64,000 nucleotides of DNA from the NCBI RefSeq assembly GCF_003945595.2, contig NW_024104292.1, forward strand, positions 1,798,001 to 1,862,000, given 5' to 3'. The position numbers and the translations under genes are program-made. Source of the stretch: Pipra filicauda. Lineage: Eukaryota; Chordata; Aves; Passeriformes; Pipridae. The notes below the pieces were generated by a model. It saw nothing but the letters and a program-made list of their open reading frames with translations. It had not been told where the DNA came from and ran no database searches. Below are positions 62,521 to 64,000 of this stretch, piece after piece; the first letter of the stretch is position 1; each line of letters opens with the position of its first letter.

Positions 62521-62595
62521 GAGCAAGCTTCCTAGAGAGGTGGGTGATGCCCCAAACCTGTTGGTGTTTAAGCAGCATTTGGACAATGCCCTTAA
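62521..62595 (+). mobile_element. CR1 internal piece, inverted second half
   Basis: GCAAGCTTCCTAGAGAGGTG, GATGCCCCAAACCTGTTGGT and GCATTTGGACAATGCCCTTA follow the plus sense of the same CR1 group, ending just where the piece at 62401-62488 begins in the element. The gap 62489-62520 contains a short extra ATGCTTTAA that pairs with TTAAAGCAT at 62474-62482. Confidence 0.85.
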
Positions 62596-64000
62596 AACCA
62601 AATTTTAGAGGTACACATCCTTGCAGAAAAGCATGTATACTTTCGAGAGCATGCATGGATGGATGTAGCTGTCTGTCGATCTATACCTCTGTCCACTTAA
62701 GGATTTTAAGGCTATCTCTTTCCTAAAGGACATGATCACGTAAAACTTAACACCAACAGCAAAGGGAGAGCTTGGTTTATGTGCAACAGTGCATGTGCAA
62801 CATGTGGGTAGATCTAACGCTTCCTAGTAGAAGGCAGTGATACAAATGTTTTGTATTTGCTATTTCTATATGTTGCTATTATATATATTTACACCTGTAC
62901 ATGTGTTTCTATATATAAAAGGAAGTGCTTCAGGAAGGCTGGAAGGCTTTTCAAAGTTCAATCTAGGGCTGAAGACTACCTTTCGTTAGAGGAGCAAAGT
63001 TGTATTTGCCATTTATGCAACTGAAATTTTAGGATCCATCCCTGTGGTTCTTTTCTGTTAGCCATGTAGCCTATGTTATTTACATCCTTTAGCCTGAATT
63101 TCCTCATTTCTTACCCATTTTCATAGCCTCACTTTTAAAATGCACAGGGAATAAGGTTGTTCTTCTTTGTAAGTCCTACCAGATAGTTCTTAAACATTAC
63201 CTACACATACACACAAAAGATCAGTGTTTAAGCTGCAAAAACAATCATATGTGTCAAGGTAGAACTACTACAGGAATTTTTATTTTAAAGTATCTTTAAA
63301 AATGTGATATCAAAAATTTAAGTTGTGTCCTGCTCTAGGAGACCAATAGATTATTGGTCTATTCTTGCCTTGTATATATATCGTTATAACCACTTCTACA
63401 TAGCAAGTGAATAGTATATCATCTCCAGGAGAAAAAAATTAAAGAAAAAAAAAGAAAGCCCAACAACAACAGACGCTTCCTAATCATCTTGCTTGAAGAG
63501 ATATGCTAGCTGTGAGCCAACAGTGTGTGTGGAGAGAGATAATTATAAGAAAAGCGGAGATTAAACAAGAAAATTTAATTTATGAGTGAAAAAGCAAACA
63601 CTCTAAAATAAATGTTTAATCGAGACTATTTAACTACTTCATTGTTAAGTTTGCTAGTTGAAATGGAACTGAATGAGAAGAAACAGAAGCTCATGGTCTC
63701 TTTGTGCTTTCCTAACAGGATCCACTTCTCTTCTGTTTTGTTTTGGGTTGATAAACTCTGAAAGATAAAGCTTATTTTCCTTACTTTCCTGCTACATTAG
63801 ATGAGGTCTCTTGAATGGCAATATAGAAATGCATACGAGTATTTATAAAGATGCAGATAGCGATAGTTCAACACGTTATCAATACACTGGCTAGCAAGCC
63901 ATTTTTTCCAGGAAAATCTGATTCTGAAGTGGAAAGCCACCCAAAGAAGAGTCCTGGAGAATGTGATATCAAGTGTCTATGTAGAGATTGATGGTTTCAG
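62596..64000. other. Unique AT-rich sequence to the window end
   Basis: There is no supported gene. An AT-rich block with TATATA occurs at about 62879-62918, and an A-rich stretch at about 63433-63457. Confidence 0.5.

Overview
The window is non-coding avian nuclear DNA, most likely from a songbird (passerine). The host call rests on its repeats. There are many 5'-truncated CR1 LINEs ending in the ATTCTATGATTCTA-type tail. There is a SINE with a tRNA-Ile(AAU) head and a CR1-derived tail, an arrangement known from zebra finch (TguSINE1). There is also a solo LTR that starts and ends like the ERVL-type LTRs common in songbirds. No bacterial, plasmid or phage features are present, and no intact protein-coding gene can be supported.

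Left part (1-5.5 kb): a CR1 end, a coding-like stretch at 537-1293 that looks broken (one frame change and two adjacent stops), a 0.7-kb CR1 in minus orientation, then unique sequence. At 5.49-5.76 kb the CpG content rises, and from about 6.03 to 7.51 kb there is a strong CpG island with a dense GC-box cluster near 7.07-7.09 kb. This is the one clear gene-regulatory landmark. It is probably the promoter and first exon region of a vertebrate gene, but gene identity and transcription direction cannot be read from it. The long open frames inside it are expected from its GC content.

Right part (7.5-64 kb): about 56 kb without a convincing coding exon, as expected for a very long first intron or an intergenic stretch. 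It is punctuated by retroelements of several ages. Very old layers are MIR-like SINE pieces (8.4 kb, 13.5-13.8 kb) and highly diverged archosaur-type CR1 (25.7, 35.6 and possibly 45.8 kb). Younger CR1 copies lie at 9.7-11.0, 13.0, 21.7-22.1 and 49.1-49.5 kb, with one inverted copy at 62.4-62.6 kb. The SINE is at 21.26-21.40 kb and the solo LTR at 54.19-54.58 kb. Simple repeats include a 100-bp G-rich purine tract (16.2 kb), a CCAT array with a 36-bp higher-order period (43.4 kb) and about 190 bp of TTTTC (45.4-45.6 kb).

The best observations are: the broken coding-like block at the left edge; the tRNA-Ile/CR1 SINE found with a CR1 whose tail it shares; the CR1 at 62.4-62.6 kb whose two halves are in opposite orientation, as in a twin-primed 5' inversion; the solo LTR with a near-matching 5-bp target duplication; and AT-rich blocks at 60.9-61.25 and 61.9-62.25 kb that resemble conserved non-coding elements. 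I found no evidence of a new multi-gene system. Family assignments come from memory of repeat consensus sequences and were not checked by any search.
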